Origin: Phoebastria nigripes
Taxonomy: Eukaryota; Chordata; Aves; Procellariiformes; Diomedeidae
Direction: 5' to 3'
Length of the DNA stretch: 64,000 nucleotides
Assembly: GCA_035582835.1 (NCBI GenBank)
Contig: JAYKAV010002319.1
Span: forward strand, 186,001-250,000
Shown here in pieces: positions 1 through 12,400 of this stretch. Position 1 is the first letter of the stretch; each line of letters starts with the position of its first letter. The translations under genes and the position numbers were made by a program. The notes beneath the pieces were generated by a model. The model was not told the DNA's origin. It did no database searches and saw only the letters and a program-made list of their open reading frames with translations.

Positions 1-1267
1 TGCTACTGGTATCTAAATTTGCTCCTTTAAACAGGGAATATTTGTTCTATGAGACAATTGAAGCAATGACTGCAAGTGGATTTTGAAGAAATAACAGATC
101 TATATAGGAATCTCACATGCAGACTTTATACCTATGTATAAATATATACCTGTGTGCATATATATTTATTTTAAAAAAGGTAATTCTTTGATACACAATA
201 GGTTTCTTTCCAAGAATTGAACTGCTAGCCATTTGCTTTTTGTTTTTCAGTAAGCAGGAAATAAATTTGGATGGGTAAAGGTGATAACTAACTTCTGTTT
301 TCAAATTTGGGGTATTTTATTGAACTATTTGAGACAAACATTGTATACGTAGATTATTACTGAGGCTGTGATTCTGCAGAGTATTTGCTTGTGTGCTTGT
401 GAAGGCTCTGACCTATTTTTCTAAGAATTTATCTGGGACGCTGGTTACTGCTGTCAGCTATCTACCCTGCTTCTCTCCCAGAGGTTGCTGCTGGCTGCAG
501 TTCAGAGTAATATGCTGGGCTGTAAACCACAGTGCTCAGGAAGGAATGCACATGCCATTCAGCCACTCCTGCAGAGGTGACCACAGCCTCTGGAAGAAAG
601 GTGAGGTGAACAACTGAGAGTAGAAGCTGTTCCAGCTGTTCCATCATAATTTTCCTGCAAACACTAGTCACACCCCATCCATTTTAATTAAGCAGTTCCT
701 TTATTTGAGTTTAGGTGTGTTTCTAAGTTGATGAATCAGGAGCTTACAATTTAAGTTAGCCTTCGTCTTTTATTCGACTTTGGGAATCTGTGGCACTACT
801 TGTTATCCATTTAAATGAGAAGCAGTGTTTGACTTGGAAACATCACACAGCTATGCAGATGCTGAGTGGTAAAGTGAGGACTGAATGTCAAAAACTTCTC
901 CCAAAAATCTTTTGGGAGAAGGAAGCTCAGTGTCTAGTTGCAGTGGGTCTGTTTTGTGTATCAGGAGAAAAGAAGGAGATTCTGATGTTTTCTAGTTGTG
1001 CAGAACTGTCTTTCTCATTTTATAATCGATATGTTCTGCAACCTCGGGAGTAAATTTGCCTAATGAGGACCCNGTGTTGTTCTGGAATTTTTTCCCCATT
1101 CTTTTCCACCAGTGTATAGAAGCTCATTCCTGTGGAATGAGGCCAGATTTTGGTTTTTCTAATGCATATGTAAATCCAGAGTAACCTTACTGTTGGCAGC
1201 AAGCATTATATTGGCTTAAAACCAGTGTAAAGTTAAGACAGAACTCATTCATGCTCGTTTTATACTG

Positions 1268-3085
1268 ATGGAATCGCAAAATAATTTATGTTGGAAAAGA
1301 CCACTGGAGGACAACTAGTCCAGCTTTTCTGTTCACAGGAGGGCTCATGGCTTTGTTCAGCTGAGTTTTGAAAACCTCCAAGGATGGAGATTCCACAGCC
1401 TCTGAGTCCCTCTTCTTAGGCCGAGTCACCTGTATTGTGAAATTATTTTTCTTTATCTAGCAAGAATTTTCCTTGCTGCAGCTCATGTCCATTGCCTCTT
1501 GTTCTTCTGCTGTGTGCCTCTGAGAAGAATCTGTCTTCTTTATAGCACCCCCTTTCAGTCTGTGGCAGACTGCAGTTAGATTCATTCTTTGTCTTCTCTT
1601 CTCCAGATTGAAGAAACCCAGCTCCTTTAAGGGCTTCTCATACATGGTGTGCTCCAGGCCCCTGACAATCTGGGAGTCACTCTTCTGGGTTTGCCTCAAT
1701 TTGTCAGGATCTCTCTTTTGCACTGGGGCTTCCAAAGCTGCACACTGCTTCAGGTGCACCCTCATGAGTACTGAGTAGGGGGGAAATAATCACTTTCCTT
1801 GGTCTGCTAGCTATAATCTTGCTAATGCAACCCAGGATGTAGTTAGCCTTTATCTCCATTGGGACATACTACTGACTCGCATTCAACTTGTCCATTAGGA
1901 ACCACAGGGGTTTTTCTGCTGAGCCAGCCGGCATCCAGTCTGTGCTGTTGCATGGGGTTATCCTACCCCAAGTGCAGGGCTTACGTTCACCCTTGTCGAG
2001 CTTTAAGGTTTATGTCAGCCCATTCCTCCAGTTTGCCGAGGTCCATCTGAATGGCAGCCCTGCCTTTTGGTATGTTGGCCAATTCCCCAAGTTTGGTGTC
2101 ATCTTTGAAGCTGGTGAGGGTGCATTCTATTGTCCAAGACAATAATGCAGTCATTAAACAGTATCGTTCTCAGGACTAACCCCTGAAGAATGTCACTTGT
2201 AATTGACTGCTAGCTAGACTTAGAAATGTTGACCACTGTTCTTGAAGACTAATTATCCTGCCAATTTTTTATCCACCTGTTACTCCAACTCCATCTGGTC
2301 CAAACCTTCCAAGGATGCTGGCGGAGACCTTGTTAAAAGAAAGGAAGCAACATGCCACTGCTCTCCCCATCTCAGAGCCAGTCATCTCGTCATGGAAGGC
2401 AATTGGGTTGGATTTACCAAGGCCAAATCAAGTCTGTCCATTCTGGCTGGTCTCAGTCACCATTTTATAGCTCAAAACGATTTCTAGCAGAGTTTGTTCT
2501 ATAGCCTTTCCACGGACTGAGGTGAATCTGGCCTTTAGTTATTTGAATCCTCTTTCTTCCCCTTTTTGAAGACAGGTGTGACATTTGCCTTTTTCCTGTC
2601 ATGGGGAACTTATCAGATTGCCATGCTTTTTCAAAGATGATGAGGAGCAGCCTTGCAATAACTTTGGCCTGGTCTCTCAGTGTACACTCTGAAGCATCCC
2701 ATCTGGGCCCATTGACATTTTTGTATGTGTCCAGTTTGCGTAAGTGGTCCCTACTTTGATCTTCGTCTGCTGTTGTAGGTAAAACTTCTCACCTGCCACT
2801 AGGCAGAGAAACCCAGGAAGCCTTTACTTGCCAGTAAAGACCAAGGTGAAGAAGGCACTGAGTACATGAGCCTTTTTCATGTCCTATGTCAGTAAGTTGC
2901 CCATGATATCCTTGGTTCTCCTTTTGGCTGCCAGTGTACCTGTAGAAGCCCTTCTTGTGCCTCTTCACGTCACTCACCAATTTCAGTTCCAACTGAGTTT
3001 TGACTTTCCATTCCTGCATGCCTGGGCAATGTTTCTGTAGTGATGTTTCCTCCTGATTACACCCTCCACACGCTTCCATTTTGGT
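1268..3085 (-). mobile_element. Old 5'-truncated CR1 LINE
   Basis: The minus strand is the sense strand, and the 3' end is near 1268 (gaatcgcaaaataatttatg, a decayed CR1 tail). The region carries the ordered CR1 landmarks I know: the ORF2 C-terminus (LEKRRQRMNL at about 1600), the tract for the middle of the reverse transcriptase, and a sequence near 2830-3080 from further upstream in ORF2. Stops and frameshifts are dense and divergence is high, so it is long dead. The 5' edge near 3085 is approximate. Confidence 0.8.
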
Positions 3086-3672
3086 GCATCGTAATCAGTT
3101 TTAGAAGCGTCAGTATTGTTATGAAGCTTATTTGGTACACGTCCTGATGCACCACTCCCTCCACGTCAGTTTGTAGAGGCGTTCTTTGAAGGATATCTTA
3201 TTTCTCTTATCCACATTGGTAGTAGTTTACTGATGTGAAGAGCAGTATATTTTACTGCAATTCATAGATGTTCCCTTTTCCTCCAATGGAAAAGGTACAG
3301 TTTTCCATGAACTGAAATATTTGTGTGTGTTTTGGCTGATTTAAAAAGACTTCTGCTATTTATTCAGTCTTTTCTGTTTGAGAGTTGTTCCATGTTTATT
3401 GTAGAAAATTGATAATATAGCAGAAAACCCTCCTCCTCCCCCAGCTGTGGCAAGGCAAGCAACAGGAAGCTGGTTTCTGTATTTTTTNAAAAAAATCACT
3501 GTGTATATATTCTGGCTGATACATTCAGGTTCACTTGAAATTCAGAAGTTCTGTACTTCGGTTTAATCTGTTCATTGGCACAAGGGGAAGTTTGACACAG
3601 ATGCCAAGCTCTCAGACTCCAACCTGGGTGTACTCAGCTCCAGGTTTTACTAAAAAGAAGTTAAGCTTTCAG

Positions 3673-3888
3673 GGCCGCAGACATCTTGAAGAAAACTAAA
3701 AAAATAATGAGCGAGAAGAGGAATGATGTATTTGTGTTGTCAGCAGAATGTGATGGCATCATAGCTGTGGAATCTGGGATGATGACTGTCTGTCAGAAAC
3801 GCCTCCAGCAAAGAGCTGAATACCTTCTCTCGTCATTAGAGCAGAGTGATGTTTTGCAGGAACTGGCATATAATCAAGATACTGTTTT
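3673..3888 (+). CDS. Candidate upstream exon, possibly ACSBG1 5' coding exon
   Basis: A 216-base interval lies between an acceptor (aagctttcag) and a strong donor (GTGAGT at 3889). One frame is open throughout. An ATG at 3707-3709 has A at -3 and would begin MSEKRNDVFVLSAECDG. The peptide is hydrophilic with a helical stretch (QKRLQQRAEYLLSSLEQSD). I do not recognise it, and its likeness to the mammalian ACSBG1 N-terminus is at best faint. It ends in phase 2 and cannot join 9263 directly. A chance open frame of this length is quite possible. Confidence 0.3.
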
Positions 3889-4219
3889 GTGAGTTAAATC
3901 TGAATCGGTTTCAAGCAGGAGTTAAATTATTGTTTTAGTTCCTGCTTCTCAAGGCACATCTATGGAATATCACTTGGAGTTACTTGGGTCATGCAGCAGG
4001 GCCATTCCACAATCAGCCTGTCTGTTTGTTTACCTGTCTGAAAGGTGACGTTGGTTCTTTTGCATTTTATATGGCTCTCAGAGTTGTTCTTCCATAAACA
4101 TCAGAATTCATTTACATTCCCAAATCCATTCTGGCAGTCACCAGGATACTTGCAGGTCAGGTAGTGAACAGAGAGAAGGTTTCATTCGTATATTAGCTTT
4201 TAAACTGTAGGATTAGTGC

Positions 4220-4276
4220 TTTTTTGCTTTTCTTTTTTTTTTCTTTTTTTTTTTTCTTTTCTTTTCTTTTCTTCTT
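4220..4276 (+). repeat. CT-rich (TTTTC)n-like tract
   Basis: A run of T with interspersed C (tttcttttcttttctttt) makes an impure pyrimidine microsatellite. Confidence 0.8.
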
Positions 4277-6084
4277 AACTAGTACACAGTCTCCTTCATA
4301 CATCCTGGAGGTCCAGCAGTTTCAGCCAGACTGATTATTCATGCAAAAAAAATATATGGACTTGCTATTTGTTTGTCTGTTTAAAATAATTTTTGGTATC
4401 TGGGCTGGAAGAGACAGCCTGTACCATGTCACAATTGTTCAGTCATACATGGTGGGAAGGAATAACAATTGGCTGATAAAAATACAAAAGTAATGTATTT
4501 ATGTTGTGTATTATTTCAGACTTGGTAGAAAATATGTACTTTTACAAATCAGTTTTCACATGTAAATGGTTTACAAANCTAGGATTGTATTGTAAAAGAT
4601 CAGCTGAAAACTTTCAAAGTGTTTTTTAAGTGGTAAACAAAGTTTTTAACTTTTTTTTCTTCTCCTCCTGTAAAGTTTCTTGTGGAAATTTACACTTTAG
4701 TGGGAAAACTGCACATCTAAAATCCAAAATATTTAGATCAGCTGTCCTTAGAGCAATTCCTAAGACAAACTGCAGTACAGTCATCCTGTTATACACTGTA
4801 TGTATGAGACTACTCTGAGCCATCTCTTCCTTCAGCAGCAAAGACGTGAATCATGGAAAATTTAGCCTGATCATGGAATTTGGCCTTGGAGGAGATTGAC
4901 ATGGGGAAAAAAAAAACACTTGAAGAGGCTCAAAGAGTGACAGTCAAGACTACCTATCTGAATAAAATCTCTGCCGTTTTTTGTTTTATCTGACAAAATA
5001 GTCTTCTTTAGGAGCAAATCTTTTCTCACCATCTCTGACCTTCAGTGAATTCATATGAAGGACATGAGCCAAGGTCACGTATTAGTGAATGAAAAAGCAT
5101 TTTGGGTACAAAGTATAATGCAGGTAGCAGGAGTTACTGGATGGAAGAGGAAAGGAACAAATATTCCTCTTTGCTTGCATATAGGGAACTTTCAATGGCA
5201 TTAAGTACTTTGAGCTGGAATGCTGTTTTATTTTTTCTTACGCTCTCTGTAAACCTGCGGGTGTATAATGTACCAACGCTAATAGCGTATTTAAAGGATC
5301 TTTATTCTGATTTCCACTTTGATTTCAGGTGGTACTGAGTTCATTTCCAGCCTGGACATTGCAGTTTAACTTTCAGATGCTAGTGAGGCATAGCACCTAC
5401 TTTGCTTTTCCCAAAGCTTATAATCAGTTCATTCAGTATTTAGCCAGGCATTCCTTCCCAGGCTCTTAGAAGNATGAGCCCTCTGCTCAAAATCCTTCTG
5501 CAAACTGACAGCAGAATATATTGTTCATGTTCTGCTGTTTTTACAAATTATATGGGACAGAATAGTTAGATCTTTAGAATTTGCCTTATTATCTGGATTC
5601 AGGAACTGTTTTTAGATTTAAGTTCTACCTTCTACATGCAAGAACAGACACTGAATGGGCATTCAAGTTTGTATTCCTTTGTGATATGTATTGTGTATTA
5701 TTAAGGTGATTCACTGAGTCTCTGTGAAACTGATTCTGTTCTTAGTCTTTGGTATGAATCAAAGATGCCTTTTTGACACCAGAAAAAACTGCATAAGGAA
5801 AAGCAAAAGGAGACCCAGTTTCAAAGTACACTTTTGGTTTCTGTGTATAGATGTTGCAATGATTTGACTGATTTTCACTCTCCTCTGTGAAAACTATCCT
5901 GTTATCTACTGTACGTCTGCAGTGAAAAGGTAGTAGTTATGCAACTTTTGTAATGTTATTGTAGGAATGTTGCTAATATTTTCAGTTCCCTTGAAGAGAG
6001 ATACTCTTTGTTGAAGAGCATTTTTTATAATACATGGACTAGAAAGTTGTATTTTAGCTCTGTATGGTATGATTTTGTTTTCAG

Positions 6085-6199
6085 CAGAGCAGTCACCCAC
6101 CTGCGCCCAACCACACCTGCAATCCCTGCCATCTTTGGTTTAGAAGCTAGAACATCATATAGAGTTTTTCATCTGGGCTTTGGTGTGTCATTGCAGAAA
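6085..6199 (+). CDS. Weak candidate exon in the ACSBG1 5' region
   Basis: Acceptor tttgttttcag and donor GTAAGC flank 115 bases. The only open frame needs two bases from the previous exon, which is what the 3673-3888 candidate supplies. It would add 39 residues and end in phase 0. It could then join only an alternative acceptor two bases inside exon a (9265). The peptide is unrecognised. Confidence 0.12.
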
Positions 6200-6575
6200 G
6201 TAAGCATTTGGATTAACGCTAGCTTCTGTCTCTGACAGGTCTTATCTCTCATTCTTTTCACACCAGGATTGGGGTTAAGTGCAGAAACACCTGCTTTGCC
6301 TTCACTACTCATAAAATATTTGTTGGGTGCCACTGTTTACACTTTGATAAAGTCTATTACCTAGAATCCTTCATGGCTACTTGTTTCCTAAACTGTCTGG
6401 ATTTATGATGCCCTTCCTCCACTGACCTAAGCAAAGCTCCACACCTATGTTTTGAAAATCATTACATGCAATTTACAGGTGAGAAAATGAAGGCACATGG
6501 AGATTAAGCAGCTTTATTTGTATTTATTGCTGTCATTATTACTTTCTGTTTATCAAGACAACAAATGCAAGACTG

Positions 6576-6622
6576 TGAGTCAGGAACATGAATGGAACAT
6601 AATATGAGTCAGGAACATGAAT
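6576..6622 (+). repeat. Two-copy tandem duplication, period 29
   Basis: The 18-mer tgagtcaggaacatgaat occurs at 6576-6593 and again at 6605-6622, with 11 bases between. Confidence 0.85.
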
Positions 6623-7911
6623 CCTGGATTGAAACACATCACGGCTTTGACTGCTCAGTTCACTTTCAGCACCAGGGTTTTTATCTCCTTACCTGGGAGG
6701 GGGTAGAAAGATGAATTTTTTAATTTTTTTTTTTCAAAAAGCTCTGCAAATGGTAGGATATAGCATGGGGCAGTGAAATCTTCAGAAACAGTTTCACAGA
6801 ATACTGGCAGAAAACTAGACTGGTTTTGGTATTTCTCAGTTTAGTAGTTGTACTTTCTCAGCTGATTATGAATGAGCTTTTCTACACAGCTAAGTAATGA
6901 AACTTTTTTTGCTGCAAGAGAAAGTTGTTTGGTGGTGGGTTTTTTTGTTTGTTTGTTTTTTAGGTACGTTTGTGAGCTTATAATAGTTTGCTGTGCCTCT
7001 GGTTATCCATGCAGATTGCAAGCCTGACTTGAGGGAGGCTGCAAGTGTGTTCTAAAGCACTCATGTGGATCCAGCTGTGGTTGATGTGTTCATATATTGC
7101 CAGAAATGCTCAGAGAGGTAGTTTCCAGGCCCTCTGTGAAGTAACTAGAGGAATAGCATTTGAGGGATGTGAAGCATGTTGTACTTTTCAACACTCCAGA
7201 ACTGCTTTTTTCAGCCACTGAGGTACCAGGAAACAGTATAGGTACTAGCTGAACTTTCTTTACAGTTTTTGCTTTCCTAAGTGTAGTAAAAGACAATTGT
7301 GCTTATTAACTTGTATCAGAAACTTCAAAAAGTCGTATTTTCTGTTACTTTTAATTCTGACAAACCTAAGCTCTTCGGTCTGAAATTTTTCACCAGCTCT
7401 CTGTAGAATATATATTTTTTCTTATGTTTATGCTAAAAATATTTCTTCATTTATGAAAGTAAATCTAAGGAAAAAAAGTTGTTCTTAAAATATTCTTGTA
7501 CTATTTTGTTCAGAAGTATGGGAACTAACTGTTTGATAGGGGAGTCGTGAGTGGTTTTTTGTCTTCCTTCTGAGAATTCACCTAAATTTTGCCAACGTGC
7601 TAACCCTAGACTCTCTAAGGAGTGTACTTACACTCAGCCTGCTTCTTGCTGGGTTTGCAAGAGCAAAGTAGAATCTTTGAGACAGTCATTTCTTGTGAAT
7701 GCCGGGGACTGCCCCAGTCCTTGGCACCAGTGGTGAGAGCCAAGTGGCATTAGTTGGTGATCTGTGTCTGTGTCCTGTCAAGGGAGGGGAGGAAAAATAT
7801 AGGGGGGGGAAAAAGTGGATGGTAGAAAAACAGGGTGAGGAAGGCAAGAGCAGAAGAAGCTGAAAGATGACATGGAAATAGGGCAAGACAGGAGTGAGTG
7901 GAGTGGATATA

Positions 7912-8736
7912 CATAGAATCATAGAATCATTAAGGTTGGAAAGGACCTCTAAGATCATCGAGTCCAACCGTCAACCCAACACCACCACGCCCACTAAACC
8001 ATGTCCCTAAGCGCCTCATCTACACGTCTTTTAAATACTTCCAGGGACGGTGACTCCACCACTTCCCTGGGCAGCCTGTTCCAATGCTTAACCACTCTTT
8101 CAGTAAAGAAATTTTTCCTAATGTCCAATCTAAACCTCCCCTGGNGCAACTTNAGGCCATTTCCTCTCNTCCTATCGCTAGTTGCTTGGCAGAAGAGACC
8201 AACACCCACCTCGCTACAACCTCCTTTCAGGTAGTTGTAGAGGGCGATAAGGTCTCCCCTCAGCCTCCTCTTCTCCAGACTAAACAGTCCCAGTTCCCTC
8301 AGCCGCTCCTTGTAAGACTTGCTCTCCAGACCCTTCACCAGCTTCATTGCCCTCCTCTGCACATGCTCCAGCACCTCAATGTCCTTCTTGTAGTGAAGGG
8401 CCCAAAACTGAACACAGTATTCGAGGTGCGGCCTCACCAGTGCCGAGTACAGGGGCACGATCACCTCCCTACTCCTGCTGGCCACATTATTTCTGACATA
8501 GGCCAGGATGCCGTTGGCCTTCTTGGCCACCTGGGCACACTGCCGGCTCATGTTCAGCCGGCTGTCAACCAGCACCCCCAGGTCCTTTTCCGACAGGCAG
8601 CTTTCCAGCCACTCTTCCCCCAGCCTGTAGCATTGCATGNGGTTGTTGNGGCNNAAGTGCAGGACCCGGCACTTGGCCTTGTTGAACCTCATACAGTTGG
8701 CCTCAGCCCATCGATCCAGCTTGTCAAGGTCCCTCT
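7912..8736 (-). mobile_element. Younger 5'-truncated CR1 LINE with ORF2 C-terminus
   Basis: The sense strand is minus. The 3' end at 7912 carries the CR1-type repeat (atagaatcatagaatcat). On the minus strand a frame from 8692 to 7994 (232 codons) still reads as the CR1 ORF2 C-terminus: [40 protein letters not shown], and the end [12 protein letters not shown]. It is interrupted only by ambiguous bases. The 5' truncation is near 8736. It lies about 530 bases upstream of ACSBG1 exon a, in opposite orientation, and has no likely function. Confidence 0.95.
7994..8692 (-). pseudogene. CR1 ORF2 fragment (reverse transcriptase C-terminus)
   Basis: An open frame inside the younger CR1. It encodes the last part of the non-LTR reverse transcriptase and the C-terminal tail, and ends at its natural stop. 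The endonuclease and the catalytic YxDD core are missing through 5' truncation, so it cannot support retrotransposition. The N-terminal Met is an internal codon. Several Xs come from Ns near 8145-8169 and 8640-8654. Confidence 0.85.
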
Positions 8737-9262
8737 AGAACACAGGGCAGATGACCAAGGAGAAAAACTGTGGGAAGTAGTGGGGAACAGGGGCAGGATG
8801 AAGGAGAATAGCTGGAGGGGAAGGAGGGAGGAAAGAGATGAGACAAGCAAAAGGAGCTTGGATGCTGAACGGGGACAGAGGTTTCAGATCTTTCAGATCT
8901 CTGTAGCCTTCTGATTCACCAGTTACTCCATTAGCTCAAGGGATAGCGGGTTTTGCAGGGCTGAGCGTGGGCCAACAGATTCTTCTGGAATTGGTGTGCC
9001 TGTAACACACAGAAGATCAGCATAATTCTATATGGTGGCACTTTTTTCAAGACGCAGAACAAAGTGTAAGAAATAAAGATTTCTTTTTCTACATGGCATA
9101 TTTGATAGTGATAAAATTGGAAAGCACTTCTCTCGAAAGGTGGGAAGTGCCAGAGTTGTGCTTAGTCCTGCACTCTTTATTCAATCCTCTTGTCTTTTGG
9201 TATGCAGTCACATGGTATTTTTCAATGATAGAATACCTTGATGATAATGCTTTACTTTCCAG

Positions 9263-9480
9263 AGTCTCTGTGGACTTCCTTTGCTGATGGCAAAGTCAGA
9301 CTGAGAATAGATAACTCATGTCCGCAGACTCCCATAACAGTTCATCAGATGTTCAAGGAGAGCCTAGAAAAATATGGATCCCTTAATGCTTTGGCCAGCA
9401 AAAAGAATGGAAAGTGGGAGAAGATAACTTTTTCAGAGTATTATTGCCTCTCCAGGAAAGCGGCCAAGAGCTTCTTGAAG
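9263..9480 (+). CDS. ACSBG1: ACSBG1 coding exon a
   Basis: It follows a pyrimidine-rich acceptor (ttactttccag) and ends at donor GTAGGT. It encodes (E)[16 protein letters not shown] through KAAKSFLK, the conserved start of the bubblegum synthetase core. The first two bases finish a codon begun in an unidentified upstream exon; a G there would give Glu. Confidence 0.93.
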
Positions 9481-12400
9481 GTAGGTACAAGAAACAAAAT
9501 CAATTCCTTTTTCTCCCTTTGTCTCCTTAAAAAAACCACCACCACCCCCAACACAATATAAGAGGCTTTTCCCATTAATTGAAGATCAGCAGTCATATTC
9601 TTACTGAAATACTAATGATGAAAATTGGTTTTGGTCAAAGAGATAACAATGCTGTTAAGGGAACTTGACTGCAAGTGAAGAGCTGCTGTGTTACACTGTT
9701 TCACTGGGGCATGGGTACAAAGCTCAGCATAAGGCCTTAAGATTAAAAAAAGAAAAATAGGTGAAAGCAGCACTGTCATGAATTTGGCAAGATAAAGACA
9801 AATTTTGAAACATTCTAAACATAGGGTGAGATTTGTACTCATTATGCTTTTGTTCATATTGAAAAGTTCTGGGTTTTGGGCCTTTCTGGACAGCAGAGCT
9901 CAACCAGACAGAAGAAGGTAGTGGAAAGTTTAGATCACGTTAATTGCTGATAAATACTGGTTTTGCTATGGATATCAACACAGAGATGTGCGTGGATGTG
10001 TCTCGCCAATACCGAAATAATAAATAAATCAAAACTTTACATGGTTTATATTTGTATGTATTTTTCATGCTGTAAGTTTCTCTCCAGTGTGCCTATATTA
10101 TATAACCTTATGCTTATTATTTTTAAGCTTGGTCTTGAACCATTCCACAGCGTAGCAATCCTTGGATTTAATTCTCCAGAATGGTTTATCTCAGCTGTTG
10201 GAGCTGTTTTTGCTGGGTAAGATTTTTTTGGTTGGTTTTGTGGGGGATTTGGGGATTTCTGTTTTGCTAGGTCTGGAAATGTAGCAAATCAGTATTTGAT
10301 ATCATATCTTGGAAGTTGTGCTGCAGCTGATTAGCATGTTCAGCGACCTACTGAGTCTCATAGCTTTCAGTATATCTGAAATAGTCCAGACACTCATAAA
10401 TTGGTCCTGTTTGCTATGGGCTTAACTGTGACAGTCACACAGAAGCTATTGTACAGTATCTTATCACTGGAAGATGCGGGAAACAGATGAGACTCCCAGT
10501 TTTATGGTAATGATATTTGTCTACAGCAAGATATGTTCAAGTAGATGAAGTGAGAGATAAATACTAACTACCCTGATTCATCTGTCCTGATACCTGTTTA
10601 TACAATTTGGATTTTACCTTTTAAGCTGTTTCTGCACCAGTGAAATTCAAATTGGTATCTGTGTGCAGCTTGAACAGAAAGAGGACATAAGTGGGGTTTT
10701 TTTACCACTTCCTGAGCTAACTCTCGTGTAGCCTTAAGTGGGTTAAAATGCTGAATCCTAGCCTACAGCATCTTCTACTGAATAGAGTTCAGAGATTAGT
10801 TTTTGCATTGTGTGTATATCAGAGATATTAATGTATATCTAAATACTTGAAACAAACATGACTGCTGTGCTGCTGCTTACTTCCACTTCTTCATACTCTT
10901 TCAGCTTTCATCTGATCTTTGATTATTATTGTCTTTTTTGATACTAAGTGCATGTATATGTGTGTGTATGTATATAAATATATGTTCTTTTATATACATA
11001 TACATTTTTGATACAGAGGAATTGTCACAGGAATATATACAACCAATTCTCCAGAGGCCTGCCACTACATTGCTCATGACAGCAAAACCAATATCATGGT
11101 TGTGGAAAATCGGAAACAATTGGACAAGATAATGCAGGTACAAGGTGGCTGAATGGTTACTTAAAAGCCATAATTTTCCCATTTCTCGATGCTGTATTGG
11201 TCCCAAATACCATATTCGCTATCTGTATCATGAAACCCTTCATGGGAGTGTTCTTATTCGGAAATCTGGTATCTGGTGTTTGAGCTATTGGGCAACTTGC
11301 AGCTTTGTTCTCTATAGCGTCTGTGGCTCATGTCTAAGCAGTTCTGATTCTCTCCAGCAGAGAGCTCACTGGCTGGTTCACTGCAAATTTACCTGGAAAA
11401 AAACCCACATTTTGATCCCATGTTTATAATGTNACCACTTGATTCTGTTTGGAAAAGCACAGACCACTTGAATGGAAGAGATTAGGATGATGCAAGTTTG
11501 TAAAGGCCTTCTATTTAAGTATTAAGGATGTTAGTGTTCAGAATTTCCTCTTTCCAAAATGTCACCTTTTCCTGCTTGTAATATTAACCATTAAGGCTGT
11601 TGAGTTAGCTGCACTTTGATAGCATGATGGTTGACATAAGACAGACTTTAGTGAGAAAGGAGGAGGCTCCTTAACTGAATAGTCACAATTTTGACAAAAC
11701 TCTTTGGCAGCTTTGAGTGGGTTTCTGCAAGGGTGCGAGATTGAAAGACCAGCTTGACGGAAAGGTCCCTGTTGCATGACTTGGGGGAAGGGCACAGGAG
11801 CACAGGGCAGCTCCCTGGGAAGGGCTTGTCTGTCAGTAAGATGTTGCGGGATGCCTGTGGCTGGAGATGAGTCATCAAACTTGCACCAAATTGCACCGTT
11901 TGCTTGAAGCAGGGGAGCCCTCCATGATGGAGTTTTCTGCCAAAAACATGTACCTGCCAGAGAGAGAATATCCGTGGATTTTTTCCAAATGTATTTCATA
12001 TAAATTATACATTAATTGCTTTGTACTTTGTAGTTTTGTTTTATAAGCGATTTGGAGGAAGAGAGATTTTTATAAGTATTCTGGAAAAACATACAATCAG
12101 ACAAGCCTTGCAGTGTCATTGACTAAATACCAAGCTATGCTGTCATGAATGTGGAGAGAAGAATATAAATTGAAGAACTTGAGGGGTTTGATTCATACAC
12201 ATTTCTATTTAGAAAAAGAAAAGACAGCTCTGGCCAACACTGCTTTATCCAGCTGAGGGTTTTTTGAAACTTTTTTTTTTCTGGAAGAACCCAAGACTGA
12301 AATAATAACATAACATTTCAATTGTTATCCTTCTAATAATATATACATAATGGCTACCGTCAAGCCACTGCTTTAGTATTAGTGCAGATTGATCAAGTCA

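Larger units (their letters stand above)
1..9262. other. Sequence 5' of the first certain ACSBG1 exon
   Basis: This probably holds the 5' introns, or the 5' flank, of ACSBG1. Apart from two CR1 copies (about 1268-3085 and 7912-8736) it is AT-rich single-copy-looking DNA. It contains a CT-rich tract at about 4220-4276, a 29-base-period duplication at 6576-6622, and weak candidate exons at 482-600, 3673-3888 and 6085-6199. The neighbour expected beyond the left edge from remembered synteny, DNAJA4, was not seen. Confidence 0.6.

Noticed and set aside
8084..8914. 276-codon plus-strand open frame
   Set aside because: It is antisense to the younger CR1 ORF2 fragment and runs into flanking DNA.
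11562..11999. 145-codon minus-strand frame in an ACSBG1 intron
   Set aside because: No recognisable protein family, and overlapping frames on the same strand are similarly open. It looks like a locally GC-richer intron segment.
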